A DNA stretch of 64,000 nt from DASSUW01 sp963730535 (lineage in GTDB: Bacteria > Actinomycetota > Thermoleophilia > Solirubrobacterales > Solirubrobacteraceae). A program made the translations under genes and the position numbers. Location: NCBI GenBank assembly GCA_963730535.1, contig CAVSRU010000002.1:124001-188000 (forward strand), in the 5' to 3' direction. Positions 19,095 through 27,807 of the stretch are shown one piece after another (within the stretch, counting starts at the first letter, position 1; each line of letters opens with the position of its first letter). Below the pieces are notes generated by a model. It saw only the letters and a list, made by a program, of their open reading frames with translations, was not told the DNA's origin and searched no databases.

Positions 19095-20183
19095 TCATGC
19101 CGCTCGCCTGACGGCGCGTAGAGCCGGCACCGGCTGCGCGATCCCGCGCAGGTTGTGGATGCCGGCCTCCGCCCAGTCGTGCGGCTCAGTGGCGGCCTCG
19201 CCGGTGGCCAGCACGGTCCACGGCGGGGCGACCGCGCACAGCCGGGCGGCGACGTTCACCGTGCGCCCGAGCCAGTCTCCCGCGCTGTGCAGCGCCGGGC
19301 CGTGGGCCACGCCGGCGTGCACGGGCGGCAGGTCCTCGTCCGCGGCGGCGTCGACGAGGTCGAGCAGCGTGCCGACGAGCGGGGCGGGCTCCTCGGCGGC
19401 CAGCATCGCGCCGTCGCCGAGCACCTTGACGAGCCGCACGTGCGCGCCGGAGAGGTCGAGGACGAGCTCCTCGAAGCGTGATGCCACGCGCCCGAGGTCC
19501 TCGATCGGGAGGCGCTCGCTGAGGGCGGTGAAGCCCGCGAGGTCGGCGAACGCGATCGTCACCTCGCGCGAGCCGGCCAGCCGCTCGTCACCCTCCAGGC
19601 GGAGGATCGTCTCCCGCTGGACGACGTCGAGCAGGTGCAGGCGCAGCACCGCGCCGCTCATGCGGTCCAGGACGGGGAGCATGGCCTCGGCGAGGTCGGC
19701 CAGCCGGAGGGCCAGGTCGTCCTCCGTGTCCCCGGGGCGCAGCAGGGCGCGAGCCAGCACATCGACCATCGCCTGCGCCGTCCGGTGCGAGGCGCGACCG
19801 AAGATGCGGCTGATCGCATGCATGTCCTCCTCGGGCACGCCGAGGTCGAGCAGCCCGCGCATCACCTTGAGGTTCTCGAGCTGGTCGTCGTCGTAGACCG
19901 GCTCGTCGTCGTGCGGAAGCGGGAGCCCGAGCGAGCGGTGATTGACGTCGGCGTACTCGTCGCTGAGCCCGGCCGCACGCGCCGCGCCGGTCAGGCTGTG
20001 GCGGCGGCGCCGGGCGAGCAGGCGCTCGACCGGCAGCAGCGAGAGCCGTCCGGCGGCGTGGGCGGCGCGCAGCTCCTCGGACGTGCAGCCGTCGGCGTGC
20101 AGCCGTTCGAGCAGCGCGAGCCGCGACGGCTTCTCGGACTCGGGCACGCCCTCGAGCAGCTCGGCGAAGTCGGGCTCGGCCAT
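19095..20183 (-). CDS. Class III adenylate/guanylate cyclase with N-terminal regulatory domain
   Basis: A 362-residue protein. The N-terminal half (about 1-200) is helical and resembles the autoregulatory domain of Rv1264-type cyclases (EEDMHAISRIFGRASHRTAQ). The C-terminal catalytic domain has the first metal Asp in VTIAFADLAGFTALSERL, the second in LVKVLGDGAMLAAEEP, and the transition-state Asn/Arg in GRTVNVAARLCAVAP. Key residues for catalysis are therefore present. It would make cAMP (or cGMP), perhaps in response to pH or lipids as in the known homologue. The start is ATG 20183. The gene is monocistronic and divergent from bioY. Confidence 0.85.
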   Translation of the reverse strand: MAEPDFAELLEGVPESEKPSRLALLERLHADGCTSEELRAAHAAGRLSLLPVERLLARRRRHSLTGAARAAGLSDEYADVNHRSLGLPLPHDDEPVYDDDQLENLKVMRGLLDLGVPEEDMHAISRIFGRASHRTAQAMVDVLARALLRPGDTEDDLALRLADLAEAMLPVLDRMSGAVLRLHLLDVVQRETILRLEGDERLAGSREVTIAFADLAGFTALSERLPIEDLGRVASRFEELVLDLSGAHVRLVKVLGDGAMLAAEEPAPLVGTLLDLVDAAADEDLPPVHAGVAHGPALHSAGDWLGRTVNVAARLCAVAPPWTVLATGEAATEPHDWAEAGIHNLRGIAQPVPALRAVRRAA

Positions 20184-20253
20184 GGCGCCGACGCTACCGA
20201 CCGGGCGCTCGTTGTACCGTGCAGCCGCTCACTGATCCTCGAAAGGAAACTCG

Positions 20254-20853
20254 ATGTCCGCACCGAGCGCCATCGCGCTACCGCGGTACCGCGTGCTCGC
20301 CGACGCCATCCCGGGCGCGCGCGTGCGGGATGCCGTCCTCGTGTTGAGCGGCGCACTGCTCACCGCGCTGTTCGCGCAGATCTCGATCCACGTGCCGGGG
20401 TCTCCCGTGCCGATCACGGGGCAGACGCTCGCCGTCGGGCTCGTGGGCGCGACGCTCGGCGCACGCCGGGGAGCGAGCTCGCTCGGGCTCTACGCCCTGC
20501 TCGGGCTCTTCATGCCGTTCTACGCCGACGGCGAGTCGGGCTGGGACGTCATCTGGGGCGCCAGCGGCGGCTACATCATCGGCTTCATCTTCGCCGCGGC
20601 TGCGATCGGCTGGCTGGCCGAGCGGGGCGCCGACCGCCGCGTGGTGTTCGCATTCCTCGCCTTCGTCGTGGGCCAGCTGATCATCTTCGCGTTCGGGCTC
20701 GCGGGCCTGAAGATCTCGGTCGAGGAGAGCTGGAGCTGGACGATCCACAACGGCTTCACGGTGTTCATCTTCGGCGGGCTGGTCAAGGCCGTGATCGGCG
20801 CGATCGCGCTGCCGTCGGCCTGGCACCTGGTCCGGCGGTTCGAGAAGCGCTAA
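20254..20853 (+). CDS. bioY: Biotin transporter BioY
   Basis: The S component of an ECF-type biotin importer; in the inner membrane it binds biotin and works alone or with EcfAT. The 199 residues form six hydrophobic segments. VLVLSGALLTALFAQISIHV, PGSPVPITGQTLAVGLVGAT (conserved BioY loop), GARRGASSLGLYALLGLFM and GGYIIGFIFAAAAIGWLAE are family blocks. No ecfA/ecfT is nearby, so it is either a solitary BioY or shares a distant module. GAAAGGAAAC lies just before ATG 20254. Its TAA stop is part of the first arm of a long palindrome (20853-21013). Confidence 0.92.
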   Translation: MSAPSAIALPRYRVLADAIPGARVRDAVLVLSGALLTALFAQISIHVPGSPVPITGQTLAVGLVGATLGARRGASSLGLYALLGLFMPFYADGESGWDVIWGASGGYIIGFIFAAAAIGWLAERGADRRVVFAFLAFVVGQLIIFAFGLAGLKISVEESWSWTIHNGFTVFIFGGLVKAVIGAIALPSAWHLVRRFEKR

Positions 20854-21013
20854 GCCCGGATCCACCGATTCTCGCGGCGAATCACCGACGTATGCACGGC
20901 CATCCGCCGATCGGCCGAGCACCCAAGTGACCCGCCACGTCGACGCTCGGCCGATCGACGCCTGACCGGGCCTACGACGCTGATTCATCCACGATGATCG
21001 GTGGATCCGGGCT
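20853..21013. repeat. 161-bp imperfect palindrome between convergent genes
   Basis: The outer 17 bp are a perfect inverted repeat: AGCCCGGATCCACCGAT at 20853-20869 and its complement at 20997-21013. Aligning the arms inward with one gap, about 54 of 69 positions pair, ending in another perfect 13-bp block (CGATCGGCCGAGC-type) around a 24-base loop. The arms contain the last base of the bioY stop and part of the stop of the metallophosphoesterase gene. It is much longer than a normal terminator; it may be a palindromic (MITE-like) element or a structured bidirectional terminator. Confidence 0.75.
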
Positions 21014-22469
21014 AGTCCAGCCGTTCCCGTCGGGCGGTGGCCGAGCCGTCACCGGGGTCGATCTCCACGAGGTCGGCGGCAAGCGGCTGGAACGACGGAT
21101 CCGTGGTGTAGATCAGGCGGGCGATGCCGAGGTCGGTCGCCTCGCCGAGGTTGCCGGTCCCTCCGGCGCCGACCGACCCGCCGTTGACGACGGTGATGCC
21201 CGGCGTGTGGTCGATCGACGGGATGTGCGTGTGGCCGGTGATGAAGACGATCGGGCGCACGGGGGGCGCCTGGTCGCGCAGGGATTCCAGCGCCGGCTCG
21301 ATGAGGGCGGGCTGGTGGACCATGACGATGTCGACCTTGTTGAGCAGCGGCTGGAGCCAGGCGGTGAAGGCATTCTGCTGGCCGGTGCTCGGAGCCGCCT
21401 CGAAGCGATCGGCGTAGCCGTCACCCGCCCGGCGCTCGAACGGATCGCTGTACCCCGCGACCTTGAGGCCCGCGACCTCGACGATCGGGCCGCCCTCCTT
21501 GTTCAGCTGCCCCCGGTCGGTGAGCACGATCGCGCCGCGGCGGGCGAGCTCCCGCTCGAGCGTGTCCGAGTCGTGGTTGCCGGAGACGAACACGAACGGC
21601 TTGCCGAGCTTGGTGACGCGGTTCACGAGCCGGGCCTCGAGCGGCGAGCCTCTGTCCGTCAGGTCGCCGGCGAAGAACAGCGGCCCCTCTCCCGTGGCGC
21701 GCTCGAGGATCGGGATCGAGAGGAAGTTGTTGTGCAGGTCGGAGGCGATCGTGAGCGTCGGGCGGTCGGCCAGCGAGGCGCGCTCAGCAGGTCTCGTGAC
21801 GAGCCGCGCGAGGCCGACGAGCTGCGCGTCGAGCTCCTGGTCGAGCAGGCGGGTGGAGCGCTGTGCCGACTCCACGGCCTCGAGCGCGCGCGGGATGTCG
21901 GGGCCGAAGGCGTAGTACTGCGGCTCGTCGATCGGGCCGCGCGGGGGGAGGAGGACGACGAGCGCGACGGCCGTGAGGGTGGACGTGATCGCGGCGGCTG
22001 CGATCTTGTATCTGAGCTTCGGCCCGGAGCGGTGTCGCAGCGCGAAGGCCACGAGGGTTCCGAGCGCGAGCGACGTGACGAAGGCGATCGCGATCAGCGT
22101 GCGCAGGTAGGCGGCGATCGCGTCGCGGGCCTCGGCGCGCACCTCCTGGACGTCGAGTCTCTCTCCCTGCGCGACGCGGGAGACGGTCAGGCGGTCGACC
22201 GTGCGCAGCTCCACCTGGAGGCGCGCGGGGAGGCGCACGGTGTCCTCGAACCGCACGCCCCAGTCGACCAGCGGCACGTAGAGGTCGAGCGCGCCGTGCT
22301 CCCCGGGGTCGACCGTCATCTGGATCTGGCCGATCGAGAGCTCCCGCGACTGGCCGAAGCTGCTCAGCGTGGCGTAGGCGCCGGCAAGCGTCGCGAAGAC
22401 GACCGTGAGGACGACGAGCGCGTGGCGAGACAGTCGCCCAACGCGAGGTCGTCGCTCCAGAAGGCTCAT
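21012..22469 (-). CDS. Membrane-anchored metallophosphoesterase
   Basis: A 485-residue protein. An N-terminal transmembrane helix (SRHALVVLTVVFATLAGAYA) and a second helix pair near residues 120-190 (LIAIAFVTSLALGTLVAFAL, AITSTLTAVALVVLLPP) bracket an extracytoplasmic region. The calcineurin-like phosphoesterase domain then carries SDLHNN, FFAGDLTDRGSP, VFVSGNHDSD, VMVHQPAL and ITGHTHIPSID, the complete dimetal motif set. ATG 22469 is chosen because it overlaps the upstream GNAT stop as ATGA. It forms a two-gene operon with that acetyltransferase. The stop lies in the long palindrome. Substrate unknown. Confidence 0.85.
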   Translation of the reverse strand: MSLLERRPRVGRLSRHALVVLTVVFATLAGAYATLSSFGQSRELSIGQIQMTVDPGEHGALDLYVPLVDWGVRFEDTVRLPARLQVELRTVDRLTVSRVAQGERLDVQEVRAEARDAIAAYLRTLIAIAFVTSLALGTLVAFALRHRSGPKLRYKIAAAAITSTLTAVALVVLLPPRGPIDEPQYYAFGPDIPRALEAVESAQRSTRLLDQELDAQLVGLARLVTRPAERASLADRPTLTIASDLHNNFLSIPILERATGEGPLFFAGDLTDRGSPLEARLVNRVTKLGKPFVFVSGNHDSDTLERELARRGAIVLTDRGQLNKEGGPIVEVAGLKVAGYSDPFERRAGDGYADRFEAAPSTGQQNAFTAWLQPLLNKVDIVMVHQPALIEPALESLRDQAPPVRPIVFITGHTHIPSIDHTPGITVVNGGSVGAGGTGNLGEATDLGIARLIYTTDPSFQPLAADLVEIDPGDGSATARRERLD

Positions 22470-23212
22470 CGGCGCAGCTCCCAGAGCTGCATGGCGCACA
22501 GCCGCCGGTAGCCGAGGTTCGCGTACAGCCGCTCTCCCAGGTCCGTGGCCTGGAGCGTGGTGGTCGTGCAGCCCTTGTCCTGGGCGTCGCGGAGCGCCTG
22601 GCGCATGACCTCGGTGGCGAGGCCCCGCCGCCGCGCATCCGGGATCGTGGCCACGAACGAGATCCCGCAATCGTCGTTGTGGTGCAGCGCCAGGGCGACG
22701 GCCGCGGGCCGGCCCTCATGGTCGGCGGCGCAATAGCCCTTGAGGACGCCGTTGGGGAGGGGAGTGAGGGTGCGCTCCAGGCGGTTGTCGAGGTTGCCGT
22801 AGGCGAGGTCGTTGACGCGCCCGACCGTCGCGAGGTCGGCGCTGTGCGGCTCGATGTCCGCGAGCGGCGCGCCAAGCGTTGCGCCCATGCCAGGACTCGA
22901 GGCGCTCACCAGCAGCCCGGCTTTCATCAGCTCGTTCGCCGCGCCCGTCGCGCCGCCGTCGATCCAGACGCCCCAGCGGCGGATGCCGGCCTCGTCATAG
23001 CTGGTTCGGAGTTCCGCGAGATGCCGCGGCCCGGCGTCGGGGTCGATCGCGACGGCGGCGTTCAGCGTCGGCGAATCGGGAGCCGCCGGAACCACCGACG
23101 CAACCAGCCCGTCCCGCTCGATCACCCGCCCCGGCCCGGCGTGCCCGCCGAGCAGGACCTGAAGCCTGGCAAACCCCTCCCAGAGCCGAGCACGGAGCAT
23201 CCCCTCGTCCAT
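22466..23212 (-). CDS. GNAT-family N-acetyltransferase
   Basis: A 248-residue protein. The C-terminal GNAT fold (about 125-248) shows GISFVATIPDARRRGLATEV, the acetyl-CoA pyrophosphate loop with R-R-x-G-L-A. The N-terminal half (ARLWEGFARLQVLLGGHAGP onward) is a second GNAT-like or substrate domain with weaker motifs. It ends RLYANLGYRRLCAMQLWELR, the usual final GNAT strand. It is the first gene of an operon with the metallophosphoesterase (ATGA overlap). The acceptor is unknown; a small molecule is likelier than ribosomal proteins given the two-domain layout. The start is ATG 23212. Confidence 0.8.
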   Translation of the reverse strand: MDEGMLRARLWEGFARLQVLLGGHAGPGRVIERDGLVASVVPAAPDSPTLNAAVAIDPDAGPRHLAELRTSYDEAGIRRWGVWIDGGATGAANELMKAGLLVSASSPGMGATLGAPLADIEPHSADLATVGRVNDLAYGNLDNRLERTLTPLPNGVLKGYCAADHEGRPAAVALALHHNDDCGISFVATIPDARRRGLATEVMRQALRDAQDKGCTTTTLQATDLGERLYANLGYRRLCAMQLWELRR

Positions 23213-23265
23213 CTCCCGTGAGGCTACCCCCGGCGCGGCTTGCCGCTACGCTGGGGACCCGCCCC

Positions 23266-23340
<75 letters not shown>

Positions 23341-23343
23341 CAG

Positions 23344-23374
23344 AAACCGCGCTACAGCGCGGTTTTCTTGTTTT
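23344..23374 (+). terminator. Rho-independent terminator of tRNA-Thr
   Basis: Stem AAACCGCGC / GCGCGGTTT around a four-base loop, followed by TCTTGTTTT. A near copy follows the tRNA fragment at 37886. Confidence 0.85.
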
Positions 23375-23811
23375 CGGAGCTGCTCGGCTGACCCCTTCCG
23401 AGCACTTCCGAGCGAGAAGGGGTCAAGCATGGCCGCTGGCGGGCGCTGCGCCGCAATTGGCTGGATCACAGAGCGCCTGCCGCTCTCGGCCAAGGTACCG
23501 ACGCGGTACACGAGGGGCGCGAAGTCCTGTTGGGACCGCGGCGCACGGTCGGCGAAGCGTTCGGCGCCGATCATCCGGCTTGCGCTGGCGAGGCGGGCTT
23601 CGCGCCCTGTCCCTGTGGCCCTCGCGTCTGCCCAGGCTGTGCCTTACGCATTCGCGTTCATGCCGCCGAGCGCGTGGCGCTACTGCTGGTCGTCCGGAGC
23701 GAGAGCCTGCGAGGAGCCGCTCGAGACGCCCCCAATCCATCCGTCAGCGGGAGCTGTGTCCGGCTGGGAGAGTCTGGCGAAACGGCTCGCGAAACGGAGT
23801 AGGGTCGCACC

Positions 23812-23886
23812 ATGGACACCCGCACAATCGCGATCGTCGCTCTCGTCATCGCGGTCGTCATCGTCGTGATCCTGTTCGTTCTCTGA
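23812..23886 (+). CDS. 24-residue single-span membrane peptide
   Basis: ATG 23812 to TGA 23884 encodes MDTRTIAIVALVIAVVIVVI followed by LFVL: four polar residues, then an uninterrupted hydrophobic helix. A weak purine stretch (GGAGTAGGG, 23796-23804) precedes it. The codon pattern is that of a coding hydrophobic helix, and similar tiny DTRT(I/L)AI-type peptides are familiar to me from other actinobacteria, though I cannot name a family. It is the only coding signal in 23.4-24.48 kb; the rest of that stretch shows no recognisable gene. Confidence 0.5.
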   Translation: MDTRTIAIVALVIAVVIVVILFVL

Positions 23887-24486
23887 TCACGTTCCCGCTC
23901 GCCGTTTCAGAGGAGTAGGGTCTGTTGCAGCTGGCCCTGCGGCCAACAGTCCCGGCCCGAGAGCGGTACTACGCCAACCCGCGCCCAGCGCGCCGAGGCA
24001 ACGCACCCTTGAGGCAACGGGTCGACTGCGGGGCCAGTGTTCTGCGGAGCGGCTTGCGTCGCGAGCGGTGCGGCTGGCGCTTGGGCGAGCGTTCAGGCGA
24101 GATCGTCAGGTCAGCATGGAGCCGGACCCGCTCCAGGCCACGAACGCGAAGCGGTGCCAGCGCCCATTCATGCGAGCTGCGGCGACTGCGCGCTCAAGCT
24201 TGGGCTCATGGGCGAAGATCGGTGAGCGCTCGATGCCGACCGAGCGCCACCGATGCGGTGTCGCGACGAGGCTTCTGGCGCTCCACGCGCGTCGTGTCTC
24301 CGTTTGTCGGCGGGCCGGCCAGATCAGCGGCCGCGCCGGTGAAGCGCAAATGGTGCGAACCGGGATACGCAGTCGGCGGTAGTGTGACGCGCAGCGACGT
24401 GTTTCTTCGCGCCCGCTGTCTTGTCGGCGCGTCTCACGGCTGGGCAGACGGGCGGAGGGGAGCCACACGACACAGGGAGTTCGCCC

Positions 24487-24960
24487 ATGCTCATGCGCTT
24501 TGACCCCTATCGCGAGCTCGACAGGCTCACCGAGCAGCTCGCGTCCACCGCGTCGCGGGCGCCGCGGGCGTTCCCGATGGACGCCTACCGCCGCGGCGAG
24601 CAGTTCATCGTCCAGTTCGACCTCCCGGGCGTCGAGCCCGCGGCGATCGATCTGACCGTCGAGCAGAACGTCCTGACCGTGCGGGCCGAGCGGCACTTTG
24701 AGCCGCGACAGGACGACGAGGTAGTCGTGGCCGAGCGTCCGCACGGCACTTACACGCGCCAGATCTTCCTCGGCGACACGCTCGACTCTGAGAACATGCA
24801 GGCCAACTGCGAGTACGGGGTGCTCACGCTCACGATCCCGGTCGCCGAGACGGCCAAGCCGCGCCGCGTGCAGGTCGGCGGGAGTTCGGACGCCCAGACG
24901 ATCGAGCCGCAGGCGGCCGGCGGCGCGCAGGCATCCCCCGCGCGGCAGCCGGCCGGATAG
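24487..24960 (+). CDS. Small heat-shock protein, Hsp20/alpha-crystallin family
   Basis: A 157-residue ATP-independent holdase that binds unfolding proteins. The N terminus is MLMRFDPYRELDRLTEQLAS. The alpha-crystallin domain (about 30-125) has FPMDAYRRGEQFIVQFDLPG, LTVEQNVLTVRAERHFEP and GTYTRQIFLGDTLDSENMQA, and the C-terminal ACD strand reads NCEYGVLTLTIPVAE. The tail is Ala/Gly/Gln-rich, and an IxI motif is only weakly present (TIPVAE). GGGAG lies nine bases before ATG 24487; the frame stays open upstream but without similarity. First recognisable protein gene of the tRNA-Thr island. Confidence 0.92.
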   Translation: MLMRFDPYRELDRLTEQLASTASRAPRAFPMDAYRRGEQFIVQFDLPGVEPAAIDLTVEQNVLTVRAERHFEPRQDDEVVVAERPHGTYTRQIFLGDTLDSENMQANCEYGVLTLTIPVAETAKPRRVQVGGSSDAQTIEPQAAGGAQASPARQPAG

Positions 24961-25798
24961 GCGGCGTCGACCGGGACGAGCTGAGCTGCCGCTCAACCTC
25001 CGCCTGCTCGACTGGGGCTGCCCCGTGCCCCGGGGGACCGGCGAGCCCCGCGCATGAGGTCGCTGACGCGTCCGCGGTAGAGGCGCGCCGCGGCGCGTGC
25101 TTGCTCGACGTTGGGCAAGCGGGCCGTGGTCCACAGCTCGGTGCGGCGTCGCCTTGCGAATGCGCCGGCGTGCTGGCCGCCCCCAAGGCGACCCGCGACA
25201 ATCGCTCAAGCAGCGTCAGCGCGGCGCGATCGAGCCGATGCCCACGCCTCCGGACTAGGTCACGCCGACGGTGCACTTCCCGGACGCTGCGGTCACGGTC
25301 TTCCGCCATGCGGCACCCACGCGCCGGGCCGGCGGGCTTCCCTTTCACGGAACGAGCGGGCGCGACCTCCGGAGGCTGTTGCCGCTATCCCTTCGCAGGG
25401 AAGCAGCAGCGCGCGCGTCGCGGCGTGAACTGCTTGTCCTATCAGGCAGGTACGTGGGCCGCTCTTGGGCCGCGTACGCGAAGTAAGCGGGTTTGCGGAA
25501 GGGGTCGCTGGTCCAGTTGACGAGCTCGTCGCCGAGTCGGGAGAGGAGGCGGACGCCGGCCACCGGACTGCCAGCGTCCGCACCTAAGGCACACCACCTC
25601 GCTGGCGGCGGATGACGCGCGCGCCCAGGTTTACCCGCGAATCCGCCTCCAACGATGCGACGCGGCGCGTCGCCTCGGGTACCTATCTGCAGCCGACGTC
25701 AGGGGCGGCCGCAGGTCCACGGTCGGCTCGCCGGCATGCTTCGGTTGACGACGGCCACGGAGGGCGTAGCTTCCTGGTACTTCAGAAAGGAGGTTCCC
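24961..25798. other. Gene-poor stretch in the island
   Basis: About 840 bp between the Hsp20 and BON genes. Several frames are open because of high GC, but none shows a start with a ribosome site plus protein-like composition. A minus-strand stretch near 25450-25563 (MAGVRLLSRLGDELVNWTSD) is the only fragment that reads like protein. It is probably decayed DNA. Confidence 0.5.
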
Positions 25799-26398
25799 AT
25801 GCTGCTCACGGCTCCACGCGTCCGTCTGAGCGCCCCGCCGACGCCCACGCGCTTTGGGCTGAGGCGCGGACGCTCCACGGACGTCAGGCCGCTCGCGATC
25901 GCCGCGGTCGCGGCCGCCTGCGGGATGACGTTGGGGGCGCTGCTTGCGTACTTCCTCGATCCCAAGGCGGGCCGTCGCCGTCGCCACAGCGCTCGGGATC
26001 GTGCGATGTCCCGCGTGCGGCGCGGCGAGCGACGCGCCGCGGCACGCGCCCGGCGGGCGGAGTCGCATGCGGTCGGGATCGCCCGACGGACTCTCAACGC
26101 TGCCCGGCCCCGTCACCGCGAGCCGTTCGACGACGTCACGCTCGCGCGCAAGGTCGAGAGTGAGCTATATCGCCGTGCGCGCGTGCCGAAGGGGCACATC
26201 AGCATCAACGCAGAAGACGGGTTCGTGTTCCTGCGCGGGGTCATGGACCGACAAGAGGACATCGAGCGCATCGAGGTCGCGACACGGCAGATCGAAGGCG
26301 TTCGCGAGGTCGAGAACCTGATCCACCTCCCCGGCACGCCGGCGCCGGCCAGCCAGCCGAAATCGGAGCGCCTGCGCTCGGGCAACGCGTCTCGGTGA
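25799..26398 (+). CDS. BON-domain protein with membrane-anchor N terminus
   Basis: A 199-residue protein. A basic N terminus leads to a hydrophobic segment (LAIAAVAAACGMTLGALLAY), then a YtxH-like FLDPKAGRRRRHSARDR, a long Arg/Ala helix, and a C-terminal BON domain (about 110-180: DDVTLARKVESELYRRARVP, HISINAEDGFVFLRGVMDRQ, REVENLIHLPG). BON domains bind phospholipid or envelope partners, so it probably sits at the membrane facing the envelope. AAAGGAGG at 25786-25793 places the start at ATG 25799. Neighbouring Hsp20 and stress-type genes suggest a stress-response cargo. Confidence 0.82.
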   Translation: MLLTAPRVRLSAPPTPTRFGLRRGRSTDVRPLAIAAVAAACGMTLGALLAYFLDPKAGRRRRHSARDRAMSRVRRGERRAAARARRAESHAVGIARRTLNAARPRHREPFDDVTLARKVESELYRRARVPKGHISINAEDGFVFLRGVMDRQEDIERIEVATRQIEGVREVENLIHLPGTPAPASQPKSERLRSGNASR

Positions 26399-26593
26399 CG
26401 TTCGCGTCGTGTTGGTAGCGGCGATCCTCGCCGGTCCGGGGGTCGCCGCGGCCCAGCAGGTCGAGTAGGCGCAGGCGTGCGGAGCGTTGGAGTGCTTCAC
26501 GTTCGATCGTGACAACTCCGGCGGCAAGCGCGGTGCATTCGGCGCGAGCGGGAAGCGAAGGACCGCCGCTATGCGAACCTCGGCGGCCGCGCC

Positions 26594-27016
26594 TCAGCGG
26601 GCGACTGTGGACCGCTCGCGCGCGATCACGTGGCGCGTGGGAAGGCCGGTCAGCTGTTCGACGCGATGCGGAAGGTCGAGGCCGAGCCACCGCGACAGGT
26701 GATGCGGCAGCGTGGCGACGATCACCTCGTCGAAGCGCTCCGCATCCCAGATGTCCTGGACGGCGGTGACCGGATCGGCGTCACCGACGGCGCCCCTGGC
26801 CGTGATCCCAGCGGCGGCGAGACGCGTCAGAGCGGCGTTCAGGCGCCGCAACGCCGACTGCCTGCCGCCGTGCGGGTCGACCACCTCCCAGGCGGCCGGC
26901 GCCACCAGCGTGACGTCGATCGGCCCGTCGTGCGCGCGCCCTACTAGTGCGGCGTGTACCTCGTCGGAGTCAGCGGTGCGGTTCGCGACCACGAGTACCT
27001 TGGCCGGGGGCGACAT
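26594..27016 (-). CDS. UspA-like alpha/beta nucleotide-binding-fold protein
   Basis: A 140-residue protein. It opens with a Rossmann-type strand, PPAKVLVVANRTADSDEVHA, contains VTLVAPAAWEVV and closes with a strand-helix RFDEVIVATLPHHLSRWLGL then GLPTRHVIARE. The order fits a universal-stress-protein-like or HUP-domain fold; the canonical UspA GxxGSS nucleotide loop is replaced by LPHHLSRW, so ATP binding is doubtful. GGGAG precedes ATG 27016. It diverges from the SixA-like gene with about 196 bp between them. Confidence 0.6.
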   Translation of the reverse strand: MSPPAKVLVVANRTADSDEVHAALVGRAHDGPIDVTLVAPAAWEVVDPHGGRQSALRRLNAALTRLAAAGITARGAVGDADPVTAVQDIWDAERFDEVIVATLPHHLSRWLGLDLPHRVEQLTGLPTRHVIARERSTVAR

Positions 27017-27212
27017 TGACGGTCTCCCTGGAGGCGGGGCGATAAGACGACCCTACTCCCACCGCGGCCCACCGGCCGACCGAACTCCGGGCATGCCGCG
27101 TGAGTTCGAAGGACGTCGCAGGAACCCAGACGTTCGGTACTCGGCGCACGCGCGCGGTCGTGGCGAGCCGCCCGTGTCCGTCGGCGGCCACCTGGGGGAC
27201 ACTGGTCGTGCG

Positions 27213-27722
27213 GTGACCGGACAGCGGCTCTATCTTCTGCGTCACGCGAAGTCGAGCTGGACAGATCCTCGGCTCGCCGATCACGATCGCCCGCTGACGT
27301 CCCGGGGCCGGCGTGCGGCGAAGGCGATCGGCCGGCACCTGCGCGATCGGGGCATCGAGCCCGAGTTCGTGCTGTGCTCCTCGGCGACACGGGCGCGCGA
27401 GACGCTCGAGCGCATCGGGCCCGCACGACACGGCGCACACGTGGAACCTGAACTCTATGGCGCCGGCGCGGGCGCGCTGCTGGCGCGCCTGCACGAGGTG
27501 CCGGCGGCGGTGCCGTCCGTGATGCTGATCGGCCACAACCCCGGCCTGCAGGAGCTGGCGCTCCTCCTCTCCCGCCCGGCACCCGGTGTGCGAGAGCTCG
27601 AGGCGAAGTTCCCGACCGCTGCGCTCGCGACCCTCGCGCTCCCCGGTGCTGGCTGGAGCGCGCTCGACCGCGGCACCGCAGAGCTGATCGACTTCGTCCG
27701 GCCGCGCGACCTGGAGCAATAG
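27213..27722 (+). CDS. Phosphohistidine phosphatase, SixA family
   Basis: Histidine phosphatase that dephosphorylates phospho-His proteins or small molecules. RLYLLRHAKSSW carries the catalytic RHA, RPLTSRGRRAAKAIGRHLRD and VLCSSATRARETLE supply the phosphate pocket, and SVMLIGHNPGLQELA holds the second catalytic His. GTG 27213 gives 169 residues, the family norm; the frame is open upstream but lacks similarity. It lies among other small stress-type genes in the island, and no PTS or kinase partner is nearby. Confidence 0.88.
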   Translation: MTGQRLYLLRHAKSSWTDPRLADHDRPLTSRGRRAAKAIGRHLRDRGIEPEFVLCSSATRARETLERIGPARHGAHVEPELYGAGAGALLARLHEVPAAVPSVMLIGHNPGLQELALLLSRPAPGVRELEAKFPTAALATLALPGAGWSALDRGTAELIDFVRPRDLEQ

Positions 27723-27807
27723 GCCGCGCCGATCGCGCGGGAGTGAGGGCGTCGGCGCAGGGAGGAGCGCGGGGAGGGAGACGTTCCAATGCGCCGCACA
27801 ACGGGAC

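Noticed and set aside
23530..23802. Frame with CPCGPRVCPGC, zinc-knuckle-like
   Set aside because: No ribosome site, remainder not protein-like, and no similar neighbour; left as non-coding.
25497..25517. GGAAGGGGTCGCTGGTCCAG resembling the tRNA-Thr att core
   Set aside because: Only the GGAAGGGGTCGC part matches and the T-arm sequence is lost; a protein-like minus-strand stretch covers it, so a chance match is likely.
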